A stretch of DNA of 64,000 nucleotides from Odiellus spinosus (Eukaryota > Arthropoda > Arachnida > Opiliones > Phalangiidae): assembly GCA_963920705.1 (NCBI GenBank), contig CAWUCO010000167.1:744001-808000 (forward strand). The letters run 5' to 3'. Below the pieces are notes generated by a model. It saw only the letters and a list, made by a program, of their open reading frames with translations, did not search any database and had not been told where the DNA came from. A program made the position numbers and the translations under genes. Position 1 is the first letter of the stretch. The number at the start of each line of letters is the position of its first letter. Below are positions 1 through 13,920 of the stretch, in pieces.

Positions 1-2897
1 TGATATTAGATGTTTTTGAATTGACCATATTTTCCTTGTTTTTCAAGGGATTTTCCAAAACTCTTGTTTTTTAGATAGACCAATATTTGCTCTTTCGAGT
101 GGTGTTAATTTTGTCTAAATCGCTTAAAAATCAAATGTTTTGTGTCCATTTGGATCCAATAATCTTTGATTTTTAAGCGTTTTTGCTTAATTTTAACCAA
201 TTTTATATTTGTCACGTTTTGGCAATTTAGACAAAACCAAAGTCATTCGAAAGAGCAATTAATGGACAGTATAAATAATAAGAGTTTTCAAAAATCCGTT
301 GAAAAACAAGAAAAATATGGCCAATTCAAGAAATCATACAATATCAAAATAGTCAAATTTCAGATTATAAAAATTCGCTTTTTGATATTAAATGTTTTTT
401 GAATTGACCATGTTTTCCATGTTTTACAACGGATTTACCAAAACTCTTGTTTTTTAGATAGTCCAAATTTTTGTTCTTTCGATAGGTGTTGATTTTGTCT
501 AAATCGCTTAAAAATCAAATGTATTGTGTCCATTTGAATCCAATAATCTTGGATTTTTAAGCGTTTTTGCTTAATTTTAACCAATTTTATATTTGTCACG
601 TTTTGGCAATTTAGACAAAACCAAAGTCATTCGAAAGAGCAATTAATGGACAGTCTAAATAATAAGAGTTTTCAAAAATCCGTTGAAAAACAAGAAAAAT
701 ATGGCCAATTCAAGATTTCATACAATATCAAAATAGTCAAATTTCAGATTTAAAAAATTCGCTTTTTGATATCAGATGTTTTTTGAATTGACCATATTTT
801 CCATGTTTTTCAACGGATTTTCCAAAACTCTTGTTTTTTAGATAGACCAATATTTGTTCTTTCGATAGGTGTTGATTTTGTCTAAATCGCTTAAAAATCA
901 AATGTTTTGTGTCCATTTGAATCCAATAATCTTGGATTTTTAAGCGTTTTTGCTTAATTTTAACCAATTTTATATTTGTCACGTTTTGGCATTTTAGACA
1001 AAACCAAAGTCATTCGAAAGAGCAATTAATGGACAGTCTAAATAATAAGAGTTTTCAAAAATCCGTTGAAAAACAAGAAAAATATGGCCATTTCAAGAAA
1101 TCATACAATATCAAAATAGTCAAATTTCAGATTTTAAAAATTCGCTTTTTGATATTAAATGTTTTTTGAATTAACCATGTTTTCCATGTTTTACAACGGA
1201 TTTTCCAAAACTCTTGTTTTTTAGATAGTCCAAATTTTTGTTCTTTCGATAGGTGTTGATTTTGTCTAAATCGCTTAAAAATCAAATGTTTTGTGTCCAT
1301 TTGAATCCAATAATCTTGGATTTTTAAGCGTTTTTGCTTAATTTTAACCAATTTTATATTTGTCACGTTTTGGCAATTTAGACAAAACCAGTCATTCGAA
1401 AGAGCAATTAATGGACAGTCTAAATAATAAGAGTTTTCAAAAATCCGTTGAAAAACAAGAAAAATATGGTCATTTCAAGAAATCATACAATATCAAAATA
1501 GTCAAATTTCAGATTTTAAAAATTCGCTTTTTGATATTAAATGTTTTTTGAATTGACCATGTTTTCCATGTTTTACAACGGATTTTCCAAAACTCTTGTT
1601 TTTTAGATAGTCCAAATTTTTGTTCTTTCGATAGGTGCTGATTTTGTCTAAATCGCTTAAAAATCAAATGTTTTATGTTCATTTGAATCCAATAATCTTG
1701 GATTTTTAAGCGTTTTTGCTTAATTTTAACCAATTTTATATTTGTCACGTTTTGGCAATTTAGACAAAACCAAAGTCATTCGAAAGAGCAATTAATGGAC
1801 AGTCTAAATAATAAGAGTTTTCAAAAATCCGTTGAAAAACAAGAAAAATATGGCCAATTCAAGAAATCATACAATATCAAAATAGTCAAATTTCAGATTT
1901 TAAAATTCGCTTTTTGATATTAGATGTTTTTTGAATTGACCATATTTTCCTTGTTTTTCAAGGGATTTTCCAAAACTCTTGTTTTTTAGATAGACCAATA
2001 TTTGCTCTTTCGAGTGGTGTTAATTTTGTCTAAATCGCTTAAAAATCAAATGTTTTGTGTCCATTTGGATCCAATAATCTTTGATTTTTAAGCGTTTTTG
2101 CTTAATTTTAACCAATTTTATATTTGTCACGTTTTGGCAATTTAGACAAAACCAAAGTCATTCGAAAGAGCAATTAATGGACAGTATAAATAATAAGAGT
2201 TTTCAAAAATCCGTTGAAAAACAAGAAAAATATGGCCAATTCAAGAAATCATACAATATCAAAATAGTCAAATTTCAGATTATAAAAATTCGCTTTTTGA
2301 TATTAAATGTTTTTTGAATTGACCATGTTTTCCATGTTTTACAACGGATTTACCAAAACTCTTGTTTTTTAGATAGTCCAAATTTTTGTTCTTTCGATAG
2401 GTGTTGATTTTGTCTAAATCGCTTAAAAATCAAATGTATTGTGTCCATTTGAATCCAATAATCTTGGATTTTTAAGCGTTTTTGCTTAATTTTAACCAAT
2501 TTTATATTTGTCACGTTTTGGCAATTTAGATAAAACCAAAGTCATTCGAAAGAGCAATTAATGGACAGTCTAAATTATAAGAGTTTTCAAAAATCCGTTG
2601 AAAAACAAGAAAAATATGGCCAATTCAAGATTTCATACAATATCAAAATAGTCAAATTTCAGATTTAAAAAATTCGCTTTTTGATATCAGATGTTTTTTG
2701 AATTGACCATATTTTCCATGTTTTTCAACGGATTTTCCAAAACTCTTGTTTTTTAGATAGACCAATATTTGTTCTTTCGATAGGTGTTGATTTTGTCTAA
2801 ATCGCTTAAAAATCAAATGTTTTGTGTCCATTTGAATCCAATAATCTTGGATTTTTAAGCGTTTTTGCTTAATTTTAACCAATTTTATATTTGTCAC
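1..2897 (+). repeat. 5-monomer duplication: 1-982 repeated at 1915-2897
   Basis: Positions 1-982 match 1915-2897 with an offset of 1914 bp, becoming 1915 after a one-T difference near base 15. Shared private variants include AGTATAAATAAT (about 269 and 2184), TTTACCAAAAC (about 430 and 2346) and AAGATTTCATAC (about 713 and 2628). Differences include AGACAAAACC at 612 against AGATAAAACC near 2528. Past 982 the offset changes by one monomer: 983-1750 matches 3280-4046 with a shift of 2297. The two blocks therefore differ by insertion or loss of a single monomer. Confidence 0.85.
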
Positions 2898-5800
2898 GTT
2901 TTGGCAATTTAGACAAAACCAAAGTCATTCGAAAGAGCAATTAATGGACAGTCTAAATAATAAGAGTTTTCAAAAATCCGTTGAAAAACAAGAAAAATAT
3001 GGCCAATTCAAGAAATCATACAATATCAAAATAGTCAAATTTCAGATTTTAAAATTCGCTTTTTGATATTAGATGTTTTTTGAATTGACCATATTTTCCT
3101 TGTTTTTCAAGGGATTTTCCAAAACTCTTGTTTTTTAGATAGACCAATATTTGCTCTTTCGAGTGATGTTAATTTTGTCTAAATCGCTTAAAAATGAAAT
3201 GTTTTGTGTCCATTTGGATCCAATAATCTTTGTTTTTTAAGCGTTTTTGCTTAATTTTAACCAATTTTATATTTGTCACGTTTTGGCATTTTAGACAAAA
3301 CCAAAGTCATTCGAAAGAGCAATTAATGGACAGTCTAAATAATAAGAGTTTTCAAAAATCCGTTGAAAAACAAGAAAAATATGGCCATTTCAAGAAATCA
3401 TACAATATCAAAATAGTCAAATTTCAGATTTTAAAAATTCGCTTTTTGATATTAAATGTTTTTTGAATTGACCATGTTTTCCATGTTTTACAACGGATTT
3501 TCCAAAACTCTTGTTTTTTAGATAGTCCAAATTTTTGTTCTTTCGATAGGTGTTGATTTTGTCTAAATCGCTTAAAAATCAAATGTTTTGTGTCCATTTG
3601 AATCCAATAATCTTGGATTTTTAAGCGTTTTTGCTTAATTTTAACCAATTTTATATTTGTCACGTTTTGGCAATTTAGACAAAACCAGTCATTCGAAAGA
3701 GCAATTAATGGACAGTCTAAATAATAAGAGTTTTCAAAAATCCGTTGAAAAACAAGAAAAATATGGTCATTTCAAGAAATCATACAATATCAAAATAGTC
3801 AAATTTCAGATTTTAAAAATTCGCTTTTTGATATTAAATGTTTTTTGAATTGACCATGTTTTCCATGTTTTACAACGGATTTTCCAAAACTCTTGTTTTT
3901 TAGATAGTCCAAATTTTTGTTCTTTCGATAGGTGTTGATTTTGTCTAAATCGCTTAAAAATCAAATGTTTTGTGTCCATTTGAATCCAATAATCTTGGAT
4001 TTTTAAGCGTTTTTGCTTAATTTTAACCAATTTTATATTTGTCACGTTTTGGCAATTTAGACAAAACCAAAGTCATTCGAAAGAGCAATTAATGGACAGT
4101 CTAAATAATAAGAATTTTCAAAAATCCGTTGAAAAACAAGAAAAATATGACCAATTCAAGAAATCATACAATATCAAAATAGTCAAATTTCAGATTTTAA
4201 AATTCGCTTTTTGATATTAGATGTTTTTTGAATTGACCATATTTTCCTTGTTTTTCAAGATATTTTCCAAAACTCTTGTTTTTTAGATAGACCAATATTT
4301 GCTCTTTCGAGTGGTGTTAATTTTGTCTAAATCGCTTAAAAATCAAATGTTTTGTGTCCATTTGAATCCAATAATCTTGGATTTTTAAGCGTTTTTGCTT
4401 AATTTTAACCAATTTTATATTTGTCACGTTTTGGCAATTTAGACAAAACCAAGTCATTCGAAAGAGCAATTAATGGACAGTCTTAATAATAAGAGTTTTC
4501 AAAAATCCGTTGAAAAACAAGAAAAATATGGCCAATTCAAGAAATCATACAATATCAAAATAGTCAAATTTCAGATTTTAAAAATTCGCTTTTTGATATT
4601 AAATGTTTTTTGAATTGACCATGTTTTCCATGTTTTACAACGAATTTTCCAAAACTCTTGTTTTTTAGATAGTCCAAATTTTTGTTCTCTCGATAGGTGT
4701 TGATTTTGTCTAAATCGCTTAAAAATCAAATGTTTTGTGTCCATTTGAATCCAATAATCTTGGATTTTTAAGCGTTTTTGCTTAATTTTAAACAATTTTA
4801 TATTTGTCACGTTTTGGCAATTTAGACAAAACCAAAGTCATTCGAAAGAGCAATTAATGGACAGTCTAAATAATAAGAGTTTTCAAAAATCCGTGGAAAA
4901 ACAAGAAAAATATGGCCAATTCAAGAAATCATACAATATCCAAATAGTCAAATTTCAGATTATAAAAATTCGCTTTTTGATATTAAATGTTTTTTGAATT
5001 GACCATGTTTTCCATGTTTTACAACGGATTTTCCAAAACTCTTGTTTTTTAGATAGTCCAAATTTTTGTTCTTTCGATAGGTGTTGATTTTGTCTAAATC
5101 GCTTAAAAATCAAATGTTTTGTGTCCATTTGAATCCAATAATCTTTGATTTTTAAGCGTTTTTGCTTAATTTTAACCAATTTTATATTTGTCACGTTTTG
5201 GCAATTTAGACAAAACCAAAGTCATTCGAAAGAGCAATTAATGGACAGTCTAAATAATAAGAGTTTTCAAAAATCCGTTGAAAAACAAGAAACATTTGGC
5301 CATTTCAAGAAATCATACAATATCAAAATAGTCAAATTTCAGATTTTAAAAATTCGCTTTTTGATATTAAATGTTTTTTTGAATTGACCATGTTTTCCAT
5401 GTTTTACAACGGATTTTCCAAAACTCTTGTTTTTTAGATAGTCCAAATTTTTGTTCTTTCGATAGGTGTTGATTTTGTCTAAATCGCTTAAAAATCAAAT
5501 GTATTGTGTCCATTTGAATCCAATAATCTTGGATTTTTAAGCGTTTTTGCTTAATTTTAACCAATTTTATATTTGTCACGTTTTGGCAATTTAGATAAAA
5601 CCAAAGTCATTCGAAAGAGCAATTAATGGACAGTCTAAATTATAAGAGTTTTCAAAAATCCGTTGAAAAACAAGAAAAATATGGCCAATTCAAGATTTCA
5701 TACAATATCAAAATAGTCAAATTTCAGATTTAAAAAATTCGCTTTTTGATATCAGATGTTTTTTGAATTGACCATATTTTCCATGTTTTTCAACGGATTT

Positions 5801-8560
5801 TCCAAAACTCTTGTTTTTTAGATAGACCAATATTTGTTCTTTCGATAGGTGTTGATTTTGTCTAAATCGCTTAAAAATCAAATGTTTTGTGTCCATTTGA
5901 ATCCAATAATCTTGGATTTTTAAGCGTTTTTGCTTAATTTTAACCAATTTTATATTTGTCACGTTTTGGCAATTTAGACAAAACCAAAGTCATTCGAAAG
6001 AGCAATTAATGGACAGTCTAAATAATAAGAGTTTTCAAAAATCCGTTGAAAAACAAGAAAAATATGGCCAATTCAAGAAATCATACAATATCAAAATAGT
6101 CAAATTTCAGATTTTAAAATTCGCTTTTTGATATTAGATGTTTTTTGAATTGACCATATTTTCCTTGTTTTTCAAGGGATTTTCCAAAACTCTTGTTTTT
6201 TAGATAGACCAATATTTGCTCTTTCGAGTGATGTTAATTTTGTCTAAATCGCTTAAAAATGAAATGTTTTGTGTCCATTTGGATCCAATAATCTTTGTTT
6301 TTTAAGCGTTTTTGCTTAATTTTAACCAATTTTATATTTGTCACGTTTTGGCATTTTAGACAAAACCAAAGTCATTCGAAAGAGCAATTAATGGACAGTC
6401 TAAATAATAAGAGTTTTCAAAAATCCGTTGAAAAACAAGAAAAATATGGCCATTTCAAGAAATCATACAATATCAAAATAGTCAAATTTCAGATTTTAAA
6501 AATTCGCTTTTTGATATTAAATGTTTTTTGAATTGACCATGTTTTCCATGTTTTACAACGGATTTTCCAAAACTCTTGTTTTTTAGATAGTCCAAATTTT
6601 TGTTCTTTCGATAGGTGTTGATTTTGTCTAAATCGCTTAAAAATCAAATGTTTTGTGTCCATTTGAATCCAATAATCTTGGATTTTTAAGCGTTTTTGCT
6701 TAATTTTAACCAATTTTATATTTGTCACGTTTTGGCAATTTAGACAAAACCAGTCATTCGAAAGAGCAATTAATGGACAGTCTAAATAATAAGAGTTTTC
6801 AAAAATCCGTTGAAAAACAAGAAAAATATGGTCATTTCAAGAAATCATACAATATCAAAATAGTCAAATTTCAGATTTTAAAAATTCGCTTTTTGATATT
6901 AAATGTTTTTTGAATTGACCATGTTTTCCATGTTTTACAACGGATTTTCCAAAACTCTTGTTTTTTAGATAGTCCAAATTTTTGTTCTTTCGATAGGTGT
7001 TGATTTTGTCTAAATCGCTTAAAAATCAAATGTTTTGTGTCCATTTGAATCCAATAATCTTGGATTTTTAAGCGTTTTTGCTTAATTTTAACCAATTTTA
7101 TATTTGTCACGTTTTGGCAATTTAGACAAAACCAAAGTCATTCGAAAGAGCAATTAATGGACAGTCTAAATAATAAGAATTTTCAAAAATCCGTTGAAAA
7201 ACAAGAAAAATATGACCAATTCAAGAAATCATACAATATCAAAATAGTCAAATTTCAGATTTTAAAATTCGCTTTTTGATATTAGATGTTTTTTGAATTG
7301 ACCATATTTTCCTTGTTTTTCAAGATATTTTCCAAAACTCTTGTTTTTTAGATAGACCAATATTTGCTCTTTCGAGTGGTGTTAATTTTGTCTAAATCGC
7401 TTAAAAATCAAATGTTTTGTGTCCATTTGAATCCAATAATCTTGGATTTTTAAGCGTTTTTGCTTAATTTTAACCAATTTTATATTTGTCACGTTTTGGC
7501 AATTTAGACAAAACCAAGTCATTCGAAAGAGCAATTAATGGACAGTCTTAATAATAAGAGTTTTCAAAAATCCGTTGAAAAACAAGAAAAATATGGCCAA
7601 TTCAAGAAATCATACAATATCAAAATAGTCAAATTTCAGATTTTAAAAATTCGCTTTTTGATATTAAATGTTTTTTGAATTGACCATGTTTTCCATGTTT
7701 TACAACGAATTTTCCAAAACTCTTGTTTTTTAGATAGTCCAAATTTTTGTTCTCTCGATAGGTGTTGATTTTGTCTAAATCGCTTAAAAATCAAATGTTT
7801 TGTGTCCATTTGAATCCAATAATCTTGGATTTTTAAGCGTTTTTGCTTAATTTTAAACAATTTTATATTTGTCACGTTTTGGCAATTTAGACAAAACCAA
7901 AGTCATTCGAAAGAGCAATTAATGGACAGTCTAAATAATAAGAGTTTTCAAAAATCCGTGGAAAAACAAGAAAAATATGGCCAATTCAAGAAATCATACA
8001 ATATCCAAATAGTCAAATTTCAGATTATAAAAATTCGCTTTTTGATATTAAATGTTTTTTGAATTGACCATGTTTTCCATGTTTTACAACGGATTTTCCA
8101 AAACTCTTGTTTTTTAGATAGTCCAAATTTTTGTTCTTTCGATAGGTGTTGATTTTGTCTAAATCGCTTAAAAATCAAATGTTTTGTGTCCATTTGAATC
8201 CAATAATCTTTGATTTTTAAGCGTTTTTGCTTAATTTTAACCAATTTTATATTTGTCACGTTTTGGCAATTTAGACAAAACCAAAGTCATTCGAAAGAGC
8301 AATTAATGGACAGTCTAAATAATAAGAGTTTTCAAAAATCCGTTGAAAAACAAGAAACATTTGGCCATTTCAAGAAATCATACAATATCAAAATAGTCAA
8401 ATTTCAGATTTTAAAAATTCGCTTTTTGATATTAAATGTTTTTTTGAATTGACCATGTTTTCCATGTTTTACAACGGATTTTCCAAAACTCTTGTTTTTT
8501 AGATAGTCCAAATTTTTGTTCTTTCGATAGGTGTTGATTTTGTCTAAATCGCTTAAAAAT
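2352..8560 (+). repeat. 8-monomer HOR, unit 3,065 bp, two tandem copies
   Basis: Copy one is about 2352-5416 and copy two about 5417-8481, matching slightly beyond. Many rare variants recur at exactly 3065 bp: the shortened AAAACCAGTC (about 3684 and 6749), TCTCGATAGG (4688 and 7753), TTTTAAACAATT (4787 and 7852), CCGTGGAAAAAC (4893 and 7958) and ACATTTGGCC (5292 and 8357). Near 5501 one copy has GTATTG where the other, at 8566, has GTTTTG, which marks the right limit. I saw almost no differences inside the block, so the duplication is recent or constantly homogenised. Confidence 0.9.
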
Positions 8561-11500
8561 CAAATGTTTTGTGTCCATTTGAATCCAATAATCTTGGATT
8601 TTTAAGCGTTTTTGCTTAATTTTAAACAATTTTATATTTGTCACGTTTTGGCAATTTAGACAAAACCAAAGTCATTCGAAAGAGCAATTAATGGACAGTC
8701 TAAATAATAAGAGTTTTCAAAAATCCGTGGAAAAACAAGAAAAATATGGCCAATTCAAGAAATCATACAATATCCAAATAGTCAAATTTCAGATTATAAA
8801 AATTCGCTTTTTGATATTAAATGTTTTTTGAATTGACCATGTTTTCCATGTTTTACAACGGATTTTCCAAAACTCTTGTTTTTTAGATAGTCCAAATTTT
8901 TGTTCTTTCGATAGGTGTTGATTTTGTCTAAATCGCTTAAAAATCAAATGTTTTGTGTCCATTTGAATCCAATAATCTTTGATTTTTAAGCGTTTTTGCT
9001 TAATTTTAACCAATTTTATATTTGTCACGTTTTGGCAATTTAGACAAAACCAAAGTCATTCGAAAGAGCAATTAATGGACAGTCTAAATAATAAGAGTTT
9101 TCAAAAATCCGTTGAAAAACAAGAAAAATATGGCCATTTCAAGAAATCATACAATATCAAAATAGTCAAATTTCAGATTTTAAAAATTCGCTTTTTGATA
9201 TTAAATGTTTTTTTGAATTGACCATGTTTTCCATGTTTTACAACGGATTTTCCAAAACTCTTGTTTTTTAGATAGTCCAAATTTTTGTTCTTTCGATAGG
9301 TGTTGATTTTGTCTAAATCGCTTAAAAATCAAATGTTTTGTGTCCATTTGAATCCAATAATCTTGGATTTTTAAGCGTTTTTGCTTAATTTTAACCAATT
9401 TTATATTTGTCACGTTTTGGCAATTTAGACAAAACCAAAGTCATTCGAAAGAGCAATTAATGGACAGTCTAAATAATAAGAGTTTTCAAAAAACCGTTGA
9501 AAAACAAGAAAAATATGGCCAATTCAAGAAATCATACAATATCAAAATAGTCAAATTTCAGATTTTAAAAATTCGCTATTTGATATTAAATGTTTTTTGA
9601 ATTGACCATATTTTCCATGTTTTACAACGGATTTTCCAAAACTCTTGTTTTTTTGATAGTCCAATATTTGTTCTTTCGATAGGTGTTGATTTTGTCTAAA
9701 TCGCTTAAAAATCAAATGTTTTGTGTCCATTTGAATCCAATAATCTTGGATTTTTAAGCGTTTTTGCTTAATTTTAACCAATTTTATATTTGTCACGTTT
9801 TGGCAATTTAGACAAAACCAAGTCATTCGAAAGAGCAATTAATGGACAGTCTTAATAATAAGAGTTTTCAAAAATCCGTTGAAAAACAAGAAAAATATGG
9901 CCAATTCAAGAAATCATACAATATCAAAATAGTCAAATTTCAGATTTTAAAAATTCGCTTTTTGATATTAAATGTTTTTTGAATTGACCATGTTTTCCAT
10001 GTTTTACAACGAATTTTCCAAAACTCTTGTTTTTTAGATAGTCCAAATTTTTGTTCTCTCGATAGGTGTTGATTTTGTCTAAATCGCTTAAAAATCAAAT
10101 GTTTTGTGTCCATTTGAATCCAATAATCTTGGATTTTTAAGCGTTTTTGCTTAATTTTAAACAATTTTATATTTGTCACGTTTTGGCAATTTAGACAAAA
10201 CCAAAGTCATTCGAAAGAGCAATTAATGGACAGTCTAAATAATAAGAGTTTTCAAAAATCCGTGGAAAAACAAGAAAAATATGGCCAATTCAAGAAATCA
10301 TACAATATCCAAATAGTCAAATTTCAGATTATAAAAATTCGCTTTTTGATATTAAATGTTTTTTGAATTGACCATGTTTTCCATGTTTTACAACGGATTT
10401 TCCAAAACTCTTGTTTTTTAGATAGTCCAAATTTTTGTTCTTTCGATAGGTGTTGATTTTGTCTAAATCGCTTAAAAATCAAATGTTTTGTGTCCATTTG
10501 AATCCAATAATCTTTGATTTTTAAGCGTTTTTGCTTAATTTTAACCAATTTTATATTTGTCACGTTTTGGCAATTTAGACAAAACCAAAGTCATTCGAAA
10601 GAGCAATTAATGGACAGTCTAAATAATAAGAGTTTTCAAAAATCCGTTGAAAAACAAGAAACATTTGGCCATTTCAAGAAATCATACAATATCAAAATAG
10701 TCAAATTTCAGATTTTAAAAATTCGCTTTTTGATATTAAATGTTTTTTTGAATTGACCATGTTTTCCATGTTTTACAACGGATTTTCCAAAACTCTTGTT
10801 TTTTAGATAGTCCAAATTTTTGTTCTTTCGATAGGTGTTGATTTTGTCTAAATCGCTTAAAAATCAAATGTTTTGTGTCCATTTGAATCCAATAATCTTG
10901 GATTTTTAAGCGTTTTTGCTTAATTTTAACCAATTTTATATTTGTCACGTTTTGGCAATTTAGACAAAACCAAAGTCATTCGAAAGAGCAATTAATGGAC
11001 AGTCTAAATAATAAGAATTTTCAAAAATCCGTTGGAAAACAAGAAAAATATGACCAATTCAAGAAATCATACAATATCAAAATAGTCAAATTTCAGATTT
11101 TAAAATTCGCTTTTTGATATTAGATGTTTTTTGAATTGACCATATTTTCCTTGTTTTTCAAGATATTTTCCAAAACTCTTGTTTTTTAGATAGACCAATA
11201 TTTGCTCTTTCGAGTGGTGTTAATTTTGTCTAAATCGCTTAAAAATCAAATGTTTTGTGTCCATTTGAATCCAATAATCTTGGATTTTTAAGCGTTTTTG
11301 CTTAATTTTAACCAATTTTATATTTGTCACGTTTTGGCAATTTAGACAAAACCAAGTCATTCGAAAGAGCAATTAATGGACAGTCTTAATAATAAGAGTT
11401 TTCAAAAATCCGTTGAAAAACAAGAAAAATATGGCCAATTCAAGAAATCATACAATATCAAAATAGTCAAATTTCAGATTTTAAAAATTCGCTTTTTGAT

Positions 11501-13605
11501 ATTAAATGTTTTTTGAATTGACCATGTTTTCCATGTTTTACAACGAATTTTCCAAAACTCTTGTTTTTTAGATAGTCCAAATTTTTGTTCTCTCGATAGG
11601 TGTTGATTTTGTCTAAATCGCTTAAAAATCAAATGTTTTGTGTCCATTTGAATCCAATAATCTTGGATTTTTAAGCGTTTTTGCTTAATTTTAAACAATT
11701 TTATATTTGTCACGTTTTGGCAATTTAGACAAAACCAAAGTCATTCGAAAGAGCAATTAATGGACAGTCTAAATAATAAGAGTTTTCAAAAATCCGTGGA
11801 AAAACAAGAAAAATATGGCCAATTCAAGAAATCATACAATATCCAAATAGTCAAATTTCAGATTATAAAAATTCGCTTTTTGATATTAAATGTTTTTTGA
11901 ATTGACCATGTTTTCCATGTTTTACAACGGATTTTCCAAAACTCTTGTTTTTTAGATAGTCCAAATTTTTGTTCTTTCGATAGGTGTTGATTTTGTCTAA
12001 ATCGCTTAAAAATCAAATGTTTTGTGTCCATTTGAATCCAATAATCTTTGATTTTTAAGCGTTTTTGCTTAATTTTAACCAATTTTATATTTGTCACGTT
12101 TTGGCAATTTAGACAAAACCAAAGTCATTCGAAAGAGCAATTAATGGACAGTCTAAATAATAAGAGTTTTCAAAAATCCGTTGAAAAACAAGAAACATTT
12201 GGCCATTTCAAGAAATCATACAATATCAAAATAGTCAAATTTCAGATTTTAAAAATTCGCTTTTTGATATTAAATGTTTTTTTGAATTGACCATGTTTTC
12301 CATGTTTTACAACGGATTTTCCAAAACTCTTGTTTTTTAGATAGTCCAAATTTTTGTTCTTTCGATAGGTGTTGATTTTGTCTAAATCGCTTAAAAATCA
12401 AATGTTTTGTGTCCATTTGAATCCAATAATCTTGGATTTTTAAGCGTTTTTGCTTAATTTTAAACAATTTTATATTTGTCACGTTTTGGCAATTTAGACA
12501 AAACCAAAGTCATTCGAAAGAGCAATTAATGGACAGTCTAAATAATAAGAGTTTTCAAAAATCCGTGGAAAAACAAGAAAAATATGGCCAATTCAAGAAA
12601 TCATACAATATCCAAATAGTCAAATTTCAGATTATAAAAATTCGCTTTTTGATATTAAATGTTTTTTGAATTGACCATGTTTTCCATGTTTTACAACGGA
12701 TTTTCCAAAACTCTTGTTTTTTAGATAGTCCAAATTTTTGTTCTTTCGATAGGTGTTGATTTTGTCTAAATCGCTTAAAAATCAAATGTTTTGTGTCCAT
12801 TTGAATCCAATAATCTTTGATTTTTAAGCGTTTTTGCTTAATTTTAACCAATTTTATATTTGTCACGTTTTGGCAATTTAGACAAAACCAAAGTCATTCG
12901 AAAGAGCAATTAATGGACAGTCTAAATAATAAGAGTTTTCAAAAATCCGTTGAAAAACAAGAAAAATATGGCCATTTCAAGAAATCATACAATATCAAAA
13001 TAGTCAAATTTCAGATTTTAAAAATTCGCTTTTTGATATTAAATGTTTTTTTGAATTGACCATGTTTTCCATGTTTTACAACGGATTTTCCAAAACTCTT
13101 GTTTTTTAGATAGTCCAAATTTTTGTTCTTTCGATAGGTGTTGATTTTGTCTAAATCGCTTAAAAATCAAATGTTTTGTGTCCATTTGAATCCAATAATC
13201 TTGGATTTTTAAGCGTTTTTGCTTAATTTTAACCAATTTTATATTTGTCACGTTTTGGCAATTTAGACAAAACCAAAGTCATTCGAAAGAGCAATTAATG
13301 GACAGTCTAAATAATAAGAGTTTTCAAAAAACCGTTGAAAAACAAGAAAAATATGGCCAATTCAAGAAATCATACAATATCAAAATAGTCAAATTTCAGA
13401 TTTTAAAAATTCGCTATTTGATATTAAATGTTTTTTGAATTGACCATATTTTCCATGTTTTACAACGGATTTTCCAAAACTCTTGTTTTTTTGATAGTCC
13501 AATATTTGTTCTTTCGATAGGTGTTGATTTTGTCTAAATCGCTTAAAAATCAAATGTTTTGTGTCCATTTGAATCCAATAATCTTGGATTTTTAAGCGTT
13601 TTTGC
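6913..13605 (+). repeat. 10-monomer HOR, unit 3,838 bp, one full and one partial copy
   Basis: Positions 6913-9767 recur at 10751-13605 with a shift of 3838. Shared markers include AAGATATTTTCC (7323 and 11161), AGTCTTAATAAT (7544 and 11382), ACATTTGGCC (8357 and 12195) and CGCTATTTGATATT (about 9573 and 13411). One difference is GTTGAAAAAC at about 7193 against GTTGGAAAAC at 11031. Inside copy one, a further shift of 2304 bp (7500 to 9804) shows that six monomers had already been duplicated before the larger event. The second copy stops at 13605, where TTGCTTAATT becomes TTGCTAATT. Confidence 0.88.
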
Positions 13606-13800
13606 TAATTTTAACCAATTTTATAATTGTCACGTTTTTGAAATTTAGACAAAACCAAAGTCATTCTAAAGAGCAATTAATGGATAGTCTAAATAATAAG
13701 AGTTTTCAAAAATCCGTTGAAAAACAAGAAAAATATGGCCAATTCAAGAAATCATACAATATCAAAATAGTCAAATTTTAGATTTTAAAATTCGCTTTTT

Positions 13801-13920
13801 GATATTAGATTTTTTTTGAATTGACCATATTTTCCTTGTTTTTCAAGGGATTTTCCAAAACTCTTGTTTTTTAGATAGTCCAAATTTTTGTTCTTTCGAT
13901 AGGTGTTGATTTTGTCTAAA
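13801..13920 (+). repeat. Chimeric left arm
   Basis: The stretch starts as the CCTTGTTTTTCAAGGG type, which elsewhere continues as GACCAATATTTGCTC and TCGAGTGG (for example 14640-14675). Here it switches inside the arm to AGTCCAAATTTTTGTTC and TCGATAGGTG. A third version at 16490-16590 switches one base later (GACCAAATTTTTG). These are mosaic monomers with a crossover or conversion edge near TTTTAGATAG. Confidence 0.8.

Larger units (their letters stand above)
1..13605 (+). repeat. Satellite domain 1
   Basis: About 35 monomers dominated by a variant with TTAAATG, CCATGTTTTCCATGTTTTAC and AGTCCAAATTTTTGTTC in the left arm. They alternate with copies carrying CCTTGTTTTTCAAGGG, GACCAATATTTGCTC and TCGAGTGGTG. 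The domain is organised in higher-order repeats of 5, 8 and 10 monomers. A subgroup has seven Ts before GAATTG (for example 5373, 8438, 9208, 10742), making 384-bp copies. The right edge is set where the copy of an earlier block stops matching at about 13605. No gene is seen. Confidence 0.85.

Noticed and set aside
260..280. TATAAATAATAAG as a TATA-box promoter
   Set aside because: Only some copies read TATAAAT here (usually TCTAAAT), and such strings are expected by chance in sequence of 73% A+T. No transcript start is indicated.
2352..13605. Near-identical large repeats as purely assembly artefacts
   Set aside because: Copies of the HORs differ at a few sites and by single monomers, and their edges fall at different phases, as expected for real unequal exchange. 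I cannot exclude local mis-assembly, so read support should be checked.
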